Assembly (NCBI RefSeq): GCF_000801105.2 | Contig: NC_079514.1 | Location: forward strand, 45,388,515-45,452,514 | From: Raphanus sativus | Taxonomy: Eukaryota > Streptophyta > Magnoliopsida > Brassicales > Brassicaceae | DNA length: 64,000 nucleotides | Reading direction: 5' to 3' | The notes under the pieces: generated by a model | What the model was told of the DNA's origin: nothing | Seen by the model: only the letters and a program-made list of their open reading frames with translations | Database searches by the model: none | Made by a program: the position numbers and the translations under genes | In this document: positions 31,586 through 43,422 of the stretch, piece after piece | How positions within the stretch are numbered: position 1 is the first letter of the stretch | Layout: the number at the start of each line of letters is the position of its first letter

Positions 31586-32830
31586 TTAGGCTTGAGGGGG
31601 ATCGCTTAAGGGTATCTCTACACCTTCAGCGATTGTTGTGTCAGCAAGATATGGCTTTAGACGCTGACCATTGACAACAAATTCTCCACCTCTTGTGTCC
31701 AGCAACACAACAGCTCCATAAGGGCGAACCTCCTTAATGGTGAAAGGTCTGGACCATCTAGACTTAAGCTTTCCAGGGAACAGCTTAACCCGTGAATTGA
31801 AGAGTAAGACCTGATCGTTCGGAGCAAAGCTTCTGCTGATGATCCGTTTGTCATGGAACGCCTTGGTCTTTTCCTTGTAGATCTTAGAACTCTCATAGGC
31901 CAGATGCCTGATCTCCTCCAACTCGTGGATCTGAATGGTTCGCTTCTCCTTGGCGGGTTTGATGTTGAAGTTGAGTAGTTTGACAGCCCAAGCGGCCTTG
32001 TACTCTAGCTCAACAGGTAGGTGGCACGCCTTGCCATAGACCAGATGATAGGGAGTGGTCCCTAGAGGGGTCTTGTAGGCTGTTCTGTACGCCCAGAGAG
32101 CATCGTCAAGCTTAAGGGACCAGTCCTTGCGGGTGGTGTTGACCGTCTTCTGCAGGATGTTCTTGATCTCTCTGTTGGAAACTTCCACTTGACCACTTGT
32201 TTGAGGATGATAGGCGGTTGCAACCTTGTGTTTGACACCATTCTTGCTCAGCAATCCTTGGAACAACTTGTTGATAAAGTGAGTTCCACCATCGCTTATA
32301 ACCACTCTAAGCACTCCAAATCTTGGAAAGATGATGGAGGTGAACATCTTGGTTACAACTCGCGCATCATTGGTTGGACTAGCAATCGCTTCTACCCACT
32401 TGGAGACATAGTCCACAGCAACTAGGATGTACTCGTTCTTGTGAGAGACTGGGAAGGGTCCCATGAAATCGATCCTCCAGCAATCGAACACTTCAACTTC
32501 CAAGATGTAGTTCTGAGGCATCTCGTTTCTCTTGCTTATACTCCCCATCCTTTGGCATGAATTGCATCGAGATATGAAAGCATGAGCGTCTCTGAACATA
32601 GTGGGCCACCAGAAACCGGCTTGGAGGATCTTGGAAACTGTCTTGAAGGTGGCAAAGTGACCAACATAAGAGGAACCGTGGCAGTGGTGAAGGATCCCTG
32701 GAATATCAGCCTCTGGAACACATCTCCTGAAGATCCCATCCTTGCCTTGCCGATAGAGATACGGCTCATCCCAGAAGTAGTGCCTTGCCTCCCTTAGAAA
32801 TTTCCTCTTCTCATTCCCAGTGAACCTCAA
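31586..32830 (-). pseudogene. Athila integrase
   Basis: In the same frame as the RT part and separated from it by a TAG at 32834-32836. It contains the HHCC zinc-binding region (HHCHGSS...H, CNSC), the DDE core (first Asp in DFMGPFP, second in VISDGGTHF, Glu in [11 protein letters not shown]) and a C-terminal GPF-like region ([17 protein letters not shown]). Integrase joins element DNA to the chromosome. All catalytic residues are present; the defect is the upstream stop. Confidence 0.93.
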
Positions 32831-32833
32831 AGG

Positions 32834-35482
32834 CTATTTCTCAGCTGCCAAGAAGTTGGCAATCTCAGCAAACCATGGAAGATTCAGGTACTCCTTCTGG
32901 ATCACTGCAACGAATGCTCCTTCCACGCGGGAACAATCCTTGATGACAGGTGACGACTGCTCCATGTTGCGCAGACCAATCGCATTGACGTACTCCATCG
33001 GTTGTTCCTCATCAAGAACTGTCTCATCTGACACTTTCATCCTGGAGAGATGATCTGCTACTCCATTATCAACCCCCTTCTTATCTCTTATCTCCAGATC
33101 AAACTCTTGGAGCAAGAGAATCCATCTTAAGAGCCGCGGTTTAGCATTCTTCTTTGTGAGTAGGTACTTGAGAGCCGCGTGGTCTGTATGCACAATCACC
33201 TTTGATCCAACCAGATAGGATCTGAACTTCTCAAAAGCGAACACGATGGCAAGGAGCTCCTTCTCTGTGGTTGCATATCGGCACTGAGCTTCATCTAAGG
33301 TTATGCTTGCATAGTAGATCACGTGAAGCTTCTTGTCTTTACGCTGTCCAAGGACTGCTCCCACTGCAAAATCACTTGCATCTGTCATGATCTCAAAAGG
33401 GAGATCCCAGTCTGGAGGTTGGACAACTGGTGCACTGACTAGGGCTCCCTTGATCGTGTGGAATGCGGCTAAGCAGTCGCTGTCAAAGGCAAACTGAGCC
33501 TCCTTGCAGAGCAACCGAGTGAGTGGTCTCGCGATCTTAGAGAAGTCCTGGATGAACCTCCTATAGAAACCAGCGTGTCCTAAGAAACTCCTGATTCCCT
33601 TCACTGAAGTTGGTGGTTGCAGACTCATCATGACCTCGATCTTTGCCTTGTCCACCTCAATGCCTTTCTCTGATATCTTGTGTCCCAGAACAATCTCATC
33701 TCTGACCATGAAGTGACATTTCTCCCAGTTCAGCACCAGATGCTTCTCCTCGCATCGCTTCAGCACCCTGCACAAGTTTGACAAACATACATGAAAGAAG
33801 CTTCCATAGACGCTGAAATTGTCCATGAAAACTTCCATTATGTCTTCGATCAGATCAGTAAAAATCGACATCATGCATCGCTGGAAAGTCGTCGGAGCAT
33901 TGCACAAGCCGAAGGGCATCCTCCTGTATGCATATGTTCCATAAGGGCATGTGAACGTCGTCTTCTCCTGATCGTCTGGGTGAATGGAAATCTGAAAGAA
34001 ACCTGAATAACCATCTAAAAAGCAATAGTAAGGGTGGTTAGCCAATCTCTCAAGCATTAAATCAATAAAAGGAAGTGGGAAGTGATCCTTACGAGTCACA
34101 GCATTCAACTTACGAAAATCAATGCACATGCGATGACCAGTAAATGTTCTAGTGGGGATCAATTCATTCTTTTCATTGGTTATCACAGTGATCCCACCTT
34201 TCTTAGGTACTACATGCACAAGACTAACCCACTTACTATCAGAGATCGCATAGATAACACCTGCTTCTAGAAGTTTCATTATCTCTTTCTTTACAACATC
34301 TTTTAGATTCGGATTTAACCTCCTCTGATGTTTTACATAAGTCATCGATTCATCTTCCAGGTGTATTCTATGCATGCAAAGATCAGGTGAAATGCCAGAT
34401 ATGTCAGCTAGAGAATAACCCAATGCCTTACGATATTTTCTTAGTTCACACAAAAGCAGAGCAGTCTCTGCATTGTTCAGGTCAGCATTCACAATGACAG
34501 GATATGTGGGGTTGGGTCCAAGAAATGCATACATGAGTCCCTTGGGAAGGGGTTTGAGCTCCACCTTTGGAGCTTTCAGCTCGCTCCATGAGTCATCGGT
34601 CTGAGCTGCCGGATTAGACGGGTTCTGGGGCGCGGTTGTTACAGCCGATATGCTGGACTCACTGTCCTCCCCCAGGCTTAGATTCGCCACCATTCTCTCA
34701 ATACTCCTGGCTGAATCCAGGAATTTGGCATAGGCATCAGCATAAACACTCTCTAAGCTATGCTCGGCTTCAGCTCTGGCTAAGGCGAGTTCAAGTGGAT
34801 CCTCGGTGAGAATCTCCTCGATCATTCCCTCATGCGGCTCTAGCGGATCACCATCTTCTTGTACAGTGAAAGTTTGTCCATCCAGCATCGGCTTCTTGAG
34901 CATCTGCTCCATCTCAAACTTCATTACAATATCTCCAAGATGGAGATCAATCTTCCCTTGTCGGACATTGATGATAGCTCCAACAGTGCATAGGAATGGT
35001 CTGCCTAGGATCAGGGGATCATTTGAATCTTCCTCGACTTCCAGAACAACGAAATCGGCAGGAACAAGTGTGTTCCCAACCAGAACTTGAAGATCTTCGA
35101 GGATTCCAACTGGAGACTTCACAGATCTATCAGCAAACACTAAGGACATCCTGGTAGGCTTGAAGTCCGTGTATCCAAGGCGCTTAGCCACTGTATATGG
35201 CATGAGGTTAATGCTTGACCCTAGATCGACCAGTGAGCATGAGAAAATTGTTCTCCCAATCTGAACCGAGAGGACAAATTTTCCCGGATCACCCAACTTC
35301 TTGATCCTTCTGTTCTGGAGCACCGCACTGCACTCCTTAAAGACAATCATGAACTTGCTGTCATCAGATATCTTCCCAGAGATCAGTCCCTTAACGAAGC
35401 TACGCATGGATGGTATCATCTGGATCGCACTCATTAGAGGGAGCTTGACAGTTAGGTCTTCCAGCATCTTCGTGCACTTCAT
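32834..35482 (-). pseudogene. Athila protease, reverse transcriptase and RNase H
   Basis: The 882-codon frame starts with a retropepsin-like domain (LVDLGSSINLMP, in which DLG replaces the usual D-T/S-G, as in other Athila proteins; later ILGRPFL). RT follows with RMCIDFRKLN, FLDGYSGFFQI, the RMPFGLCNAPTTFQ palm motif and an active site that reads FMDN instead of Y/FMDD: the Asn codon is at 33818-33820. RNase H follows (MTDASDFAVGAVL, TEKELLAI, HTDHAALKYL). Loss of the second catalytic aspartate should inactivate reverse transcription. The frame is separated from gag by a TAG at 35543-35545 and ends at a stop at 32834-32836. Confidence 0.95.
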
Positions 35483-35542
35483 CTCTTCCTTATCCTTGCG
35501 TGTAGCCTTAGCTGGGACAGGGTAAGGTACTTTTGGTACATA

Positions 35543-37383
35543 CTAACGAGCAGGAGAAGGTGCTGCAGTCGGTGGAACAACCCCAGCGGGTCGCTCTGTT
35601 TCAGTCGGAACAGTCTCAGTAGGTTGTTCTGCCTCTTCCTCATCTGTGGGTACAGCTTTAGGTGGCTGATCCGACTCCTTCTGCTTCCCTTTCTCAGCTG
35701 ATGTGAATCTCCTGGGGTCTAGATCAGGCAGTTGCTTTCCACTCCTTAGACCTACCGCATTGCACTCTTTGGGGTTTTTGTCTGTTTTTCCAGGGAGAGT
35801 TCCTTGCTGTCTCTTCACACTCTCAGCAGTCTGAGCAATCTGAATATCCATCTGTCTCATATGGCTTCAGACATTGTCATACTTCACACTCAGGTCATTG
35901 AACATATGATTCATCCTGGTGTTGATGTCGTTTGTGACCTGGTTCAGTGCTTTCCCCTGGATCTGCTGTCCTTGGAGCAGTTGACTCATCATGTTGGCGA
36001 GGCTCTTCATGTCATCATGTGGAGCAGTCTGAGCCGGTTGTGCAGCCTGCTGATTAACCGGCTGTTTCTGGCTGTGGAATTGGGCATTCTGAGCTGGGTT
36101 GAGGACAAAGGTTCTTCCCTGATTGCCAAGGTTCTTCCCTGATTGCCATAAGGCCTTTGGTATCCACTGTTCTGACCCTGATTTCCTTGAGCTTTATCGT
36201 CTGGTTTAGGGGCATTGAACAGGTGGGGATTGTTCCTCACGTTAGGGTTCGGGTGATAGTTCTTGAACTGCCATCCTTGCCCATTCACATAGCTCACTTC
36301 ATGCTGATCCTCAGCTGACTGATCTGCCTCTGATGTACCTTCCGCGGTAGCTTTATCCTGAGGGGATTCTTCCATGATGAAAACCTGGTTCTGGTTGCTC
36401 TTAATCAGCTGATCGACCTTGGCAGAGAGCTCGTCAATCTTGCTGTTATCAATGCTCTTCACCTTCTGAGTACGATCAGTCTCGCGGTTATTATCAGCTG
36501 AGCTTGAGGCCATGTTCTCAATCAACTCGAAGGCACCTTGAGTGGACTGGGTCATGAAATCTCCCTTACTGGCTGAGTTCAAAGCGTTCCTGTACTCCCA
36601 GCCTACTCCATCGTAGAACACTCCCAGCAGATAGTCTTCTTCGAAACCGTGATGTGGGCACTCTCTGCTTTAGACGTTGAATCGCTCCCATGCATCGCAG
36701 AACGGCTCATCCACCAACTGTTTGAAGGTCACGATCTTCTGTCTCAGAGCTGCCGTCTTCGATTTCGTGTAGAAGTGGCTTAAGAAGGCCTCTCGGACTT
36801 GCTCCCAGGTGGTGAGTGATCCCATGGGTAGTGAATCAAGCCAGCGAGCAGCTTTCCCATCAAGAGAGAAAGGGAACATAGTACATTTGATGTAATCGGG
36901 TGGTACTCCATTCGCTTTAGTGAAACCACACATCTTCTCAAAGTGCTCGATGTGGTCCATCGATATCTCAGTAGGAAGTCCATTGAAGATCTTCCTTTGC
37001 ACTAGACTTATCAAGGCTGGCTTGATCTCGAAGTCCTGCCTAGTGCACGGTGGAGGGGTTATGGCAGATCGCGTAGCAGGCAGATTGCGCAGTAAGTTTC
37101 TCTGGCCGATCTGGACAACTTCCTCCTGTTGGTTCTTCTGGTTCGCAACATTCAGAGCACCTTGCTCGGCAGCAGCTTGCTGCACTTGGATCATTTGCTG
37201 CATCTGCTGCATCTGCTGTTGCATGAGTGCAAACGCAGCAGTGAGATCATCCTGGTGATCACCCATGTTGGTGTTCGTAGATCTCGGCTGGTGACGGTTC
37301 TGTCGTTCCAATCTCGCTAGTTCTTCGTTGGTAAGCTGATGCAATGGTCCTTGTGCATTGCTCCGAGTATGTCTACTGGTCAT
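35543..37383 (-). pseudogene. Athila gag
   Basis: It starts with an ATG at 37383. The first 237 codons hold a glutamine/methionine-rich coiled segment (QQQMQQMQQMIQVQQ) and the capsid-like retrotransposon gag domain (KIFNGLPTEISMDHIEHFEKM, ARWLDSLP, WEQVREAFLSHFYT). A stop at 36670-36672 interrupts the gag domain at DAWERFNV. The frame continues (CPHHGFEED, then FYDGVGWEYRNAL) to a frameshift near 36110-36147 caused by a 20-base tandem duplication. Coding then moves to the pol frame, with another TGA at about 35866 and a TAG at 35543-35545. No clear zinc knuckle is visible. Four separate lesions make a functional protein impossible. Confidence 0.92.
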
Positions 37384-37483
37384 GCACCTGGATCATCAGC
37401 TGAAACAAAGAAATAAACACGAGTTAGATATCTTAGACTAGATATGAAACTGAAAATTAGAGGTAAAAAATCTGGTCCCCGTC

Positions 37484-37495
37484 GCAACGGCGCCA
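37484..37495 (-). other. Athila primer-binding site
   Basis: Minus strand TGGCGCCGTTGC lies five bases inside the 5' LTR. This is the tRNA-Asp-type primer-binding site typical of Athila/Tat elements. Confidence 0.85.
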
Positions 37496-37500
37496 AAACT

Positions 37501-38653
37501 TGATACACTAAAAATGAATCCTTGCTACTGCCAAGTTAACAGTTGCAATTGTAGTACTTGAGATTCAAATCCAGAGGACCAGTCTACACTCTAGTTCTAT
37601 AAGTTCCGAAATCAAGCTAAGAAGAAGATATAATTTTGGTTGAAAGAGGCGATAGTTAACAAGCAAAATAAACACGAGAATGATTCAATTAAACAAGAGC
37701 TAGCCTAGGGTATTTCATTGGGTGTTGAATTGAAGCCAAACAATTATTCAAGCGCGATGAAGTGCTTTCTAGAACTCGAATCACTCAGCTGGAACACTCC
37801 ACTGTCGTGGCACTGATCGCTTTGCAGATCGATCTCACCACCTAACTGTCGTTGGGATGAGGATCGATTGCAAGCTTTAGAGAACAGGTCCGATCAGTTC
37901 ACTTACCACCCTAATATCTACTTTCGCTGATTAGGGATACTAAGCTCATTCAATACATGTCAAGTTATCATCCTAAGCGGTTAACTAGGTGATGAACTAA
38001 TGATCTAACATCAAGTGATCAGGTTAATGAAAGCAGTAAGAACAGTATGAATGAAGAACAGTTATGGATCGCTTATCTATGTTTAACTCATGTCTCAACA
38101 CCCTAAAAAAACCTAGGCGAGCAAGGTTACTACTCGATCATAATGCAAATAAACAAAGACATAAATCCTGAATAAAATTGCATAAGAACAGAGTATGAAA
38201 CAATAGGGTTCAGATGATCTTCTCTATGAGAGGATGGATTCTTCTCCCTTACAAGTTGCAGATCGCAAATACTCAGTGTTCTCTTGTAAAAACTAGCGTA
38301 AGAAAAAAAGAAAATAGATAGATGGCGTTTTATATGGAGGCGCCAATCAGAAGAAAAGAGATTAGGGCAACATGGCTTTAATTCCCGAAATAAGAGTTTC
38401 CATATTCGTCTGGAACAATCTCCGGATCACTCCGTCTGCTTGTTCCGCTTGAGAGAGAACAGTCTCAGGACTGTTCTCTTGAGTGTTCTCCGCAGGAATG
38501 CTCCAAAAGGACTTCTTTTCATCAGGCACCTTCTCTTCTTTCTTCTACTAACTCCAAACCTGTAAAAGGTCAAAAAGGACTAGACTGACACGAATTAGTG
38601 ACTTGAAACAAACGAAAACATATATACAATGATGTGAAAAACACCATATATCA
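37501..38653 (-). repeat. Athila 5' LTR
   Basis: 1153 bp; in element orientation this is the promoter-bearing LTR. Most of the roughly 16 differences from the other LTR are G/A or C/T transitions. Confidence 0.95.
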
Positions 38654-38655
38654 CT

Positions 38656-39957
38656 GTGGCTCTAATTCAGCACAATCTTCCTTACTCTTTTGTAGAGTAT
38701 GAGAAGATAAGAGAAGCCTTCACCTATGTTAATCCTTCTATAGAGTTTTGGAGTCGCAATACAGCAGCGTCAGATGTCTACAAGATTTATGACAGGGAGA
38801 AACAGAAGCTTAAGGCAGTCTTGGCTAAAATCCCTGGTAGAGTTTGCTTAACCACAGATTTGTGGAGAGCCATAACAGTAGAAGGCTACATGTGTTTGAC
38901 AGTACACTACGTGGATGTAGATTGGGTTTTGAAGACGCAGATCATATCCTTCTGTGCTTTTCCGCCTCCACACACGGGTGTTGCCATAGCTCTTAAGCTG
39001 ACTGAGCTGTTAAGAGAGTGGGGCTTAGAGAAGAAAGTATTTTCTCTGACAGTGGATAATGCATCTGCCAATGAAGATTCAGAGGATCGAGTCATTCGTG
39101 AAATGGTGGAGGCTATGAAAGAGAAATTTAACAAATATTGGGAAGAGTTCAGTGATATATTAGCAATTGCGGCAGTTCTTGATCCTCGGCTTAAGTTTGC
39201 TTTTCTAGAGTATTGTTACAATATTCTAGATCCAGAAACTTGCAAATTGAACTTGGTGTATATTCGTGGCAAGCTGGTCAAGCTGTTTGGAGAATATAAG
39301 AAAGACACAGGCGCCACTACTAGTGCATCTACTTCACATGCTCCTCGACACATCCCTTCAGGATATGGTGTAAGTTTCTTGACTCTTAAGTATATTACAA
39401 ACGTATGACTTGTAGAAATGCTTGGAAGTTAAGACTTGTAGACTCGTTGTTTCAGATTTCTGTACTTGTAGACATGCTTGAAAGTTGTTTCAGATTTCTT
39501 ATTAAGACTCGTAGACATGCTTGAAAGTTGAAACTTAAGACTCGTAGACATGCTTAAACCTGGTTGCATTTTTAGGACTCGTAGACAGCTGAGAAGTGAG
39601 TTCGTTTGTTGATTTGTTGTAGACTTGTAACCTTAAGACAGACTCTGATCGTTGGTTTGTTGTTGTTTACATGGCTTTTATGCTTACTTCTCTCAAAAGA
39701 CTGGTGGTAGTGGGAAATCACCATTAGACATATACTTGGATGAGCCAGTGGTTGATATGGAAAGCTTTTCAAGTTTGGATGCTATATCATATTGGAAAGA
39801 TAATGCAGGCCGCTTCAAAGAGTTGTCTTCAATGGCCTGCGATGTGCTGAGCATCCCTCTCACAATGGTGGCATCGGAATCATCCTTTAGCATCGGCAGC
39901 CGAGTCCTCAACAAGTACCGAAGCTGTCTCCTACCCACAAAACGTTCAAGCTCTTAA
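38656..39957 (+). pseudogene. hAT transposase, core and C-terminal dimerisation part
   Basis: After the target duplication the transposase resumes in frame (ALIQHNLPYSFVEYEKIREA, then LTTDLWRAITVEGYMCLTVH with the first catalytic Asp region). The motif TVDNASAN is followed immediately by sequence (REMVEAMKEKFNKYWEE, LAIAAVLDPRLKFAF) that normally lies about 200 residues further on, so the middle of the RNase H-like fold is deleted. An intron-like gap (about 39370-39693) precedes the C-terminal hAT dimerisation motif (LDIYLDEP, SYWKDNAGRF, LAxxVLSIPLTMVASE-type core). A frame slip near 39938 precedes the last residues. Spacing suggests the usual hAT gene with one intron. Confidence 0.85.
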
Positions 39958-40838
39958 GTGCAAGGAACTGGTTCCGTGGATTTCAAGAGATAGGAGATGA
40001 AATGTCAACAGGTTAGTTATTCTTTGCCTCTCTGTATTGGATCATGTGTTTTAATGATTCGTTGAACTCCAAAAATTCAGACTTGTGTTGTCTTGTGCTT
40101 ATCTTGTGTTTAAGTGTATAGATGATATGTTTGAATCTTTGTTATGATGCCACTCTCGTGTCTTGATGTCTTGTTATATGACTTGATGTCTTGTTTGTAA
40201 TGCAGGATGATCAAGTTTCTGTGAAGCTGTGGAATCAGAGGTCGCAAAGAAGTTGTGCTATCTGTTTGAGTGTTTGTTTCATGTGTACTCCAAACGTTTG
40301 TGCTATCTGTTATGAGACTTTATGCATTTGAATTCTTTGAGACTTTATGCATTTGAATTCTTTGAGACTTTATATGTTTGAGTTCTTTGAGACTTCGTAT
40401 GTTTGAAACTTGAGACTTTATATGTTTGAGTTCTTTGAGACTTTTGAATTTTTGATATTTGTGAGTTTGAGACTTCATATAATGATAATTACAGATTTTA
40501 TAAAATTTATATAAGTATAAATAAATAATTACAGATTTTATTAAATTTATATAAGTACAAATAAATAATTACAGATTTTATAAAATTTATATAAGTACAA
40601 ATAAATAAATCATTGTGAGTAAATATGAATATAAATAAAAATATAATGGGTGTCTATGGACTGTCCATTTGGACATGGATTTTTTTGGTCTTAGGCATTT
40701 TTATGGATCATGTCCAATATGGCCCGTCCATTACAGACCAAACCCGAAATGGTCCAGTTGGTTTTGCCCAAATGGGCTGTGAACGGCCCATTTGACAGCT
40801 TTAGAATGAAGCCATGATTTCTGTTTTAATATATAAGA

Positions 40839-41215
40839 TTTATATAGTACTATGGGTAGCGCCGGTTTTGCTAATATTGTTATGATTTGACTATAGTTTT
40901 ATTATTTAGAACATTTCTCAACAGTATTTTAGAAAATAAAATATGTATATGATTTTATGGAATTTATTAATTTGATTGTAGTCTTTGCAAAGTTACCATG
41001 AAAAAAATTTAAGTTGAAATATATGCATGAGAGTTTGAAAGTGTAATAGCTGAATTGTTTATTATTTAATTGAAACTTATTAATTTAAATTATGATTTAG
41101 AAAATTTATAAATGTGGACTTCATCTTACAATGATTATATTAAATTAGAGTTTATACATATATATTTATATGTGTATATATATATATATTATGTTGTGAA
41201 AATATTACTTTTCAC

Positions 41216-41250
<35 letters not shown>

Positions 41251-43060
41251 ATAATTAGATATGATAGTAAAGATGCCTAAAAACTTAAATTGATAAATCT
41301 ATGCTAGTTATATAAACTGCATTTTTATTTATTTTTTATTTTGCGTCATCTCATTTGGAATATGATGATTTTTTTGTCACGTTTTATACTATCAGCTTTG
41401 TATTTGTTCGGTTCAACTCGGATTACTCTTCAGTTATCGGCTAAAATGGAACCAAACCGATAACCCAAAGTAAATGAAATTGATCTTGTTTTTGGCTAGA
41501 TCCGTAACTGAACCGATATTCTTACTTCGGATCGGGTTCGGGTTTGAGATTTATGCCCAGACCTAGTTTTGTATATTGGGATGATGGGGAGGTGTTATAA
41601 TAGTTTGATGCTTTGGACTTTTCTAGGTTGATTTCTATGAATTATATTTTGTGAGCGGTGCTTATGATGATAATTTCAAATAATCACAGGTGTTATATTA
41701 ACCGCTTGTTTCTTCTCGCTCTGGATTTGTCAAAATTAAGAAGTTGTGACTATATCGATTTAACCAATCAGATGTGTATTGATCGTAAAGATACATTCGA
41801 AGTTGGTACAGTGTATTTTTAATCCTAAATCTTAGTATTAAATTTTTAAAATTTTTGATATTTATTGTTGTTGAGTAAATTTTTTTGGATGATGTAATTA
41901 TGTGGTCATCTCTATTTGTTAAGAACATTATTTAATGTTTTTATTATGTTATATCGTAATAGGTTATAGGTTAATATATTTTGTGTTTGTGTTTTTCAAT
42001 AGTATGTTTTGTATATAATAGTAAAGTTTCTGATGTAAAACATATTAAATTTCAATAACTTTGCATTTATTGTTTTAAGATTAATAGTTTAACGTTATAA
42101 ATTGTATTTTATTTTTTATTTGAATATAACTATTTTATTTGTTGTTGAATATTTATATGAATTGTATTTTTGTAAGATTTTTATTTGCAATCGTTATAAG
42201 ATTTCTTGATGGCATTCGTGAACTCCCATAACTCCTCTACTTTTTTAAGATTGCATGTTTTCCAGAGCAACAACCGAACTTCAACTTAGAAAGAAGGATG
42301 TAGGATGAAACCATTGTGGCGGCATATGTGTGTAAGGAAGCAAAATGTTGAATCTGGTGAAGCAGGAAAAGTTTGATTATTTGCATTCCTATTTATTAGT
42401 ATCTATGAAATTAGGAAAAAAGTTTTTAAAATCAATGTCATGGGGGATATCCAGACTTGATGAGCATGTTTCAGTGACACGGAAACGTTATAATTCAGTA
42501 AAAGTTTTGCAGGTGGAACATATATATGAATACACGATAACAGTAAAAAAAGAAGTATGTAAAATATTGGGCTTGGTTGTCAAAAATTCTGGAATTGAGT
42601 CTCAACATCTTAATTAAATAAATTTGCATATAATTAATTTTAATGACACAATATTAAAAAAATTAAATAATGATGACACATGGCATTTTTCCCCTTATGG
42701 AGACAGAAGATTTATATTACGTATTCGGGGACAATCACCTAGTACATAAAAAAAGAAGCTAAAGATACTTGTCTGTTACACTTGGAAAAGATACTTTTAT
42801 GTCAAAAGTTTTACAGACTTTTATGTCAAAAGACAAAAGCTTTACAGACAAAGCTTAGTTGTACAACAGACGGATTAAGACTAATCGTTATTTAAGACCA
42901 CAAACACTTTAAGTAAGGTGCTGGCCTGGTTACTGTTTACGGGATCCACATCGGTTTGTCAAATTGACCTAGCCATAAAATAACGTGGGAATCTTAATTC
43001 TTAACTTTCTATAACTAGAGATGATTTGCTAATTAATAACGTACTTACTTCCCAAGTAAA
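40839..43060. other. AT-rich intergenic DNA and TE debris upstream of FRIENDLY
   Basis: No recognisable gene. It holds (AT)n tracts (41160-41250), a MITE piece ending at about 41565, and one 90-codon open frame (42345-42617) with no family resemblance. Confidence 0.6.
41395..41565. mobile_element. Right part of a hAT-like MITE
   Basis: Sequence rich in CGGTTC/GAACCG words ends with ATGCCCAGACCTA, the inverted complement of the TAGGTCTGGGCAT terminus seen intact at 51823. The left end is not evident. Confidence 0.5.
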
Positions 43061-43065
43061 AAAAC

Positions 43066-43245
43066 CCATAAAAGGCCCAACAAAAAAAGCCCAAAGAAAG
43101 TGATTGGTTTGTGTGTGTGTGTCTCCTACTACTAGTACTAGTACTAGGAGTCAGAGAAAATCATCAGCCGCCACTTCTTTCATTCAGTTCAACCCTCCTT
43201 AAACCTCATCCCTTTCCTACTCTCTCCGCCGTCGCCTCCGTTAAG
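43066..43245 (+). promoter_or_regulatory. Promoter and 5' leader of FRIENDLY
   Basis: Upstream of the gene are AGGCCCAAC (about 43074) and AGCCCAAA (about 43089). These fit the site II / GGCCCA elements common in promoters of plant housekeeping and mitochondria-related genes. No clear TATA box lies near them. An unusual palindromic run (ACTAGTACTAGTACTAG) spans about 43130-43147. A likely 5'-UTR intron runs from 43246 (GTAGCT) to 43417 (TTAG), ending five bases before the start codon. Confidence 0.5.
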
Positions 43246-43422
43246 GTAGCTCTCGCTTTCCAGATCCTCTCTAAATAAACATTAGTCTATTGCTTATCTT
43301 ACATCTCTCGCACTTGATTTCTATATATACGACTTCTTCTCCCTTTCTGATTCAATCAAATGAATGATAACATCGAATCGAATTCAAAATCTTAATCCGT
43401 TGCGATAATCTTGTTAGGTGAA

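Larger units (their letters stand above)
26754..38653 (-). mobile_element. Athila (Ty3/Gypsy) retrotransposon, 11.9 kb
   Basis: Flanked by LTRs of 1152 bp (26754-27905) and 1153 bp (37501-38653) with ends TGATA..TATCA. The 5-bp target duplication is CTGTG (26749-26753 and 38654-38658). The coding strand is minus, so the upstream LTR is at the right. The primer-binding site fits the Athila type (TGGCGCCGTTGC). Order on the minus strand is gag, protease, RT, RNase H, integrase, then the Athila ORF3, then a 1.3-kb non-coding tract. The LTRs differ at roughly 16 sites by eye (about 1.4 percent), so insertion is fairly recent, yet the coding regions carry several stops and a frameshift. Confidence 0.97.
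25496..40803 (+). mobile_element. hAT transposon (about 3.4 kb), interrupted by Athila
   Basis: Terminal inverted repeats TAGAGCTGTCAATTGG (left) and, reversed, TAAAGCTGTCAAATGGGC (right) are flanked by 8-bp duplications GAGTGAAG (25488-25495) and GAATGAAG (40804-40811), one mismatch apart. Subterminal regions contain repeated TGGGC and GACCAAATGG words. The interior encodes a BED zinc-finger transposase that is split by the Athila element at 26753. The transposase carries further lesions, so the element is not autonomous. Confidence 0.93.

Noticed and set aside
42345..42617. 90-codon frame as a small gene
   Set aside because: No recognisable domain, AT-rich surroundings, no splice or promoter signals; could not be supported.
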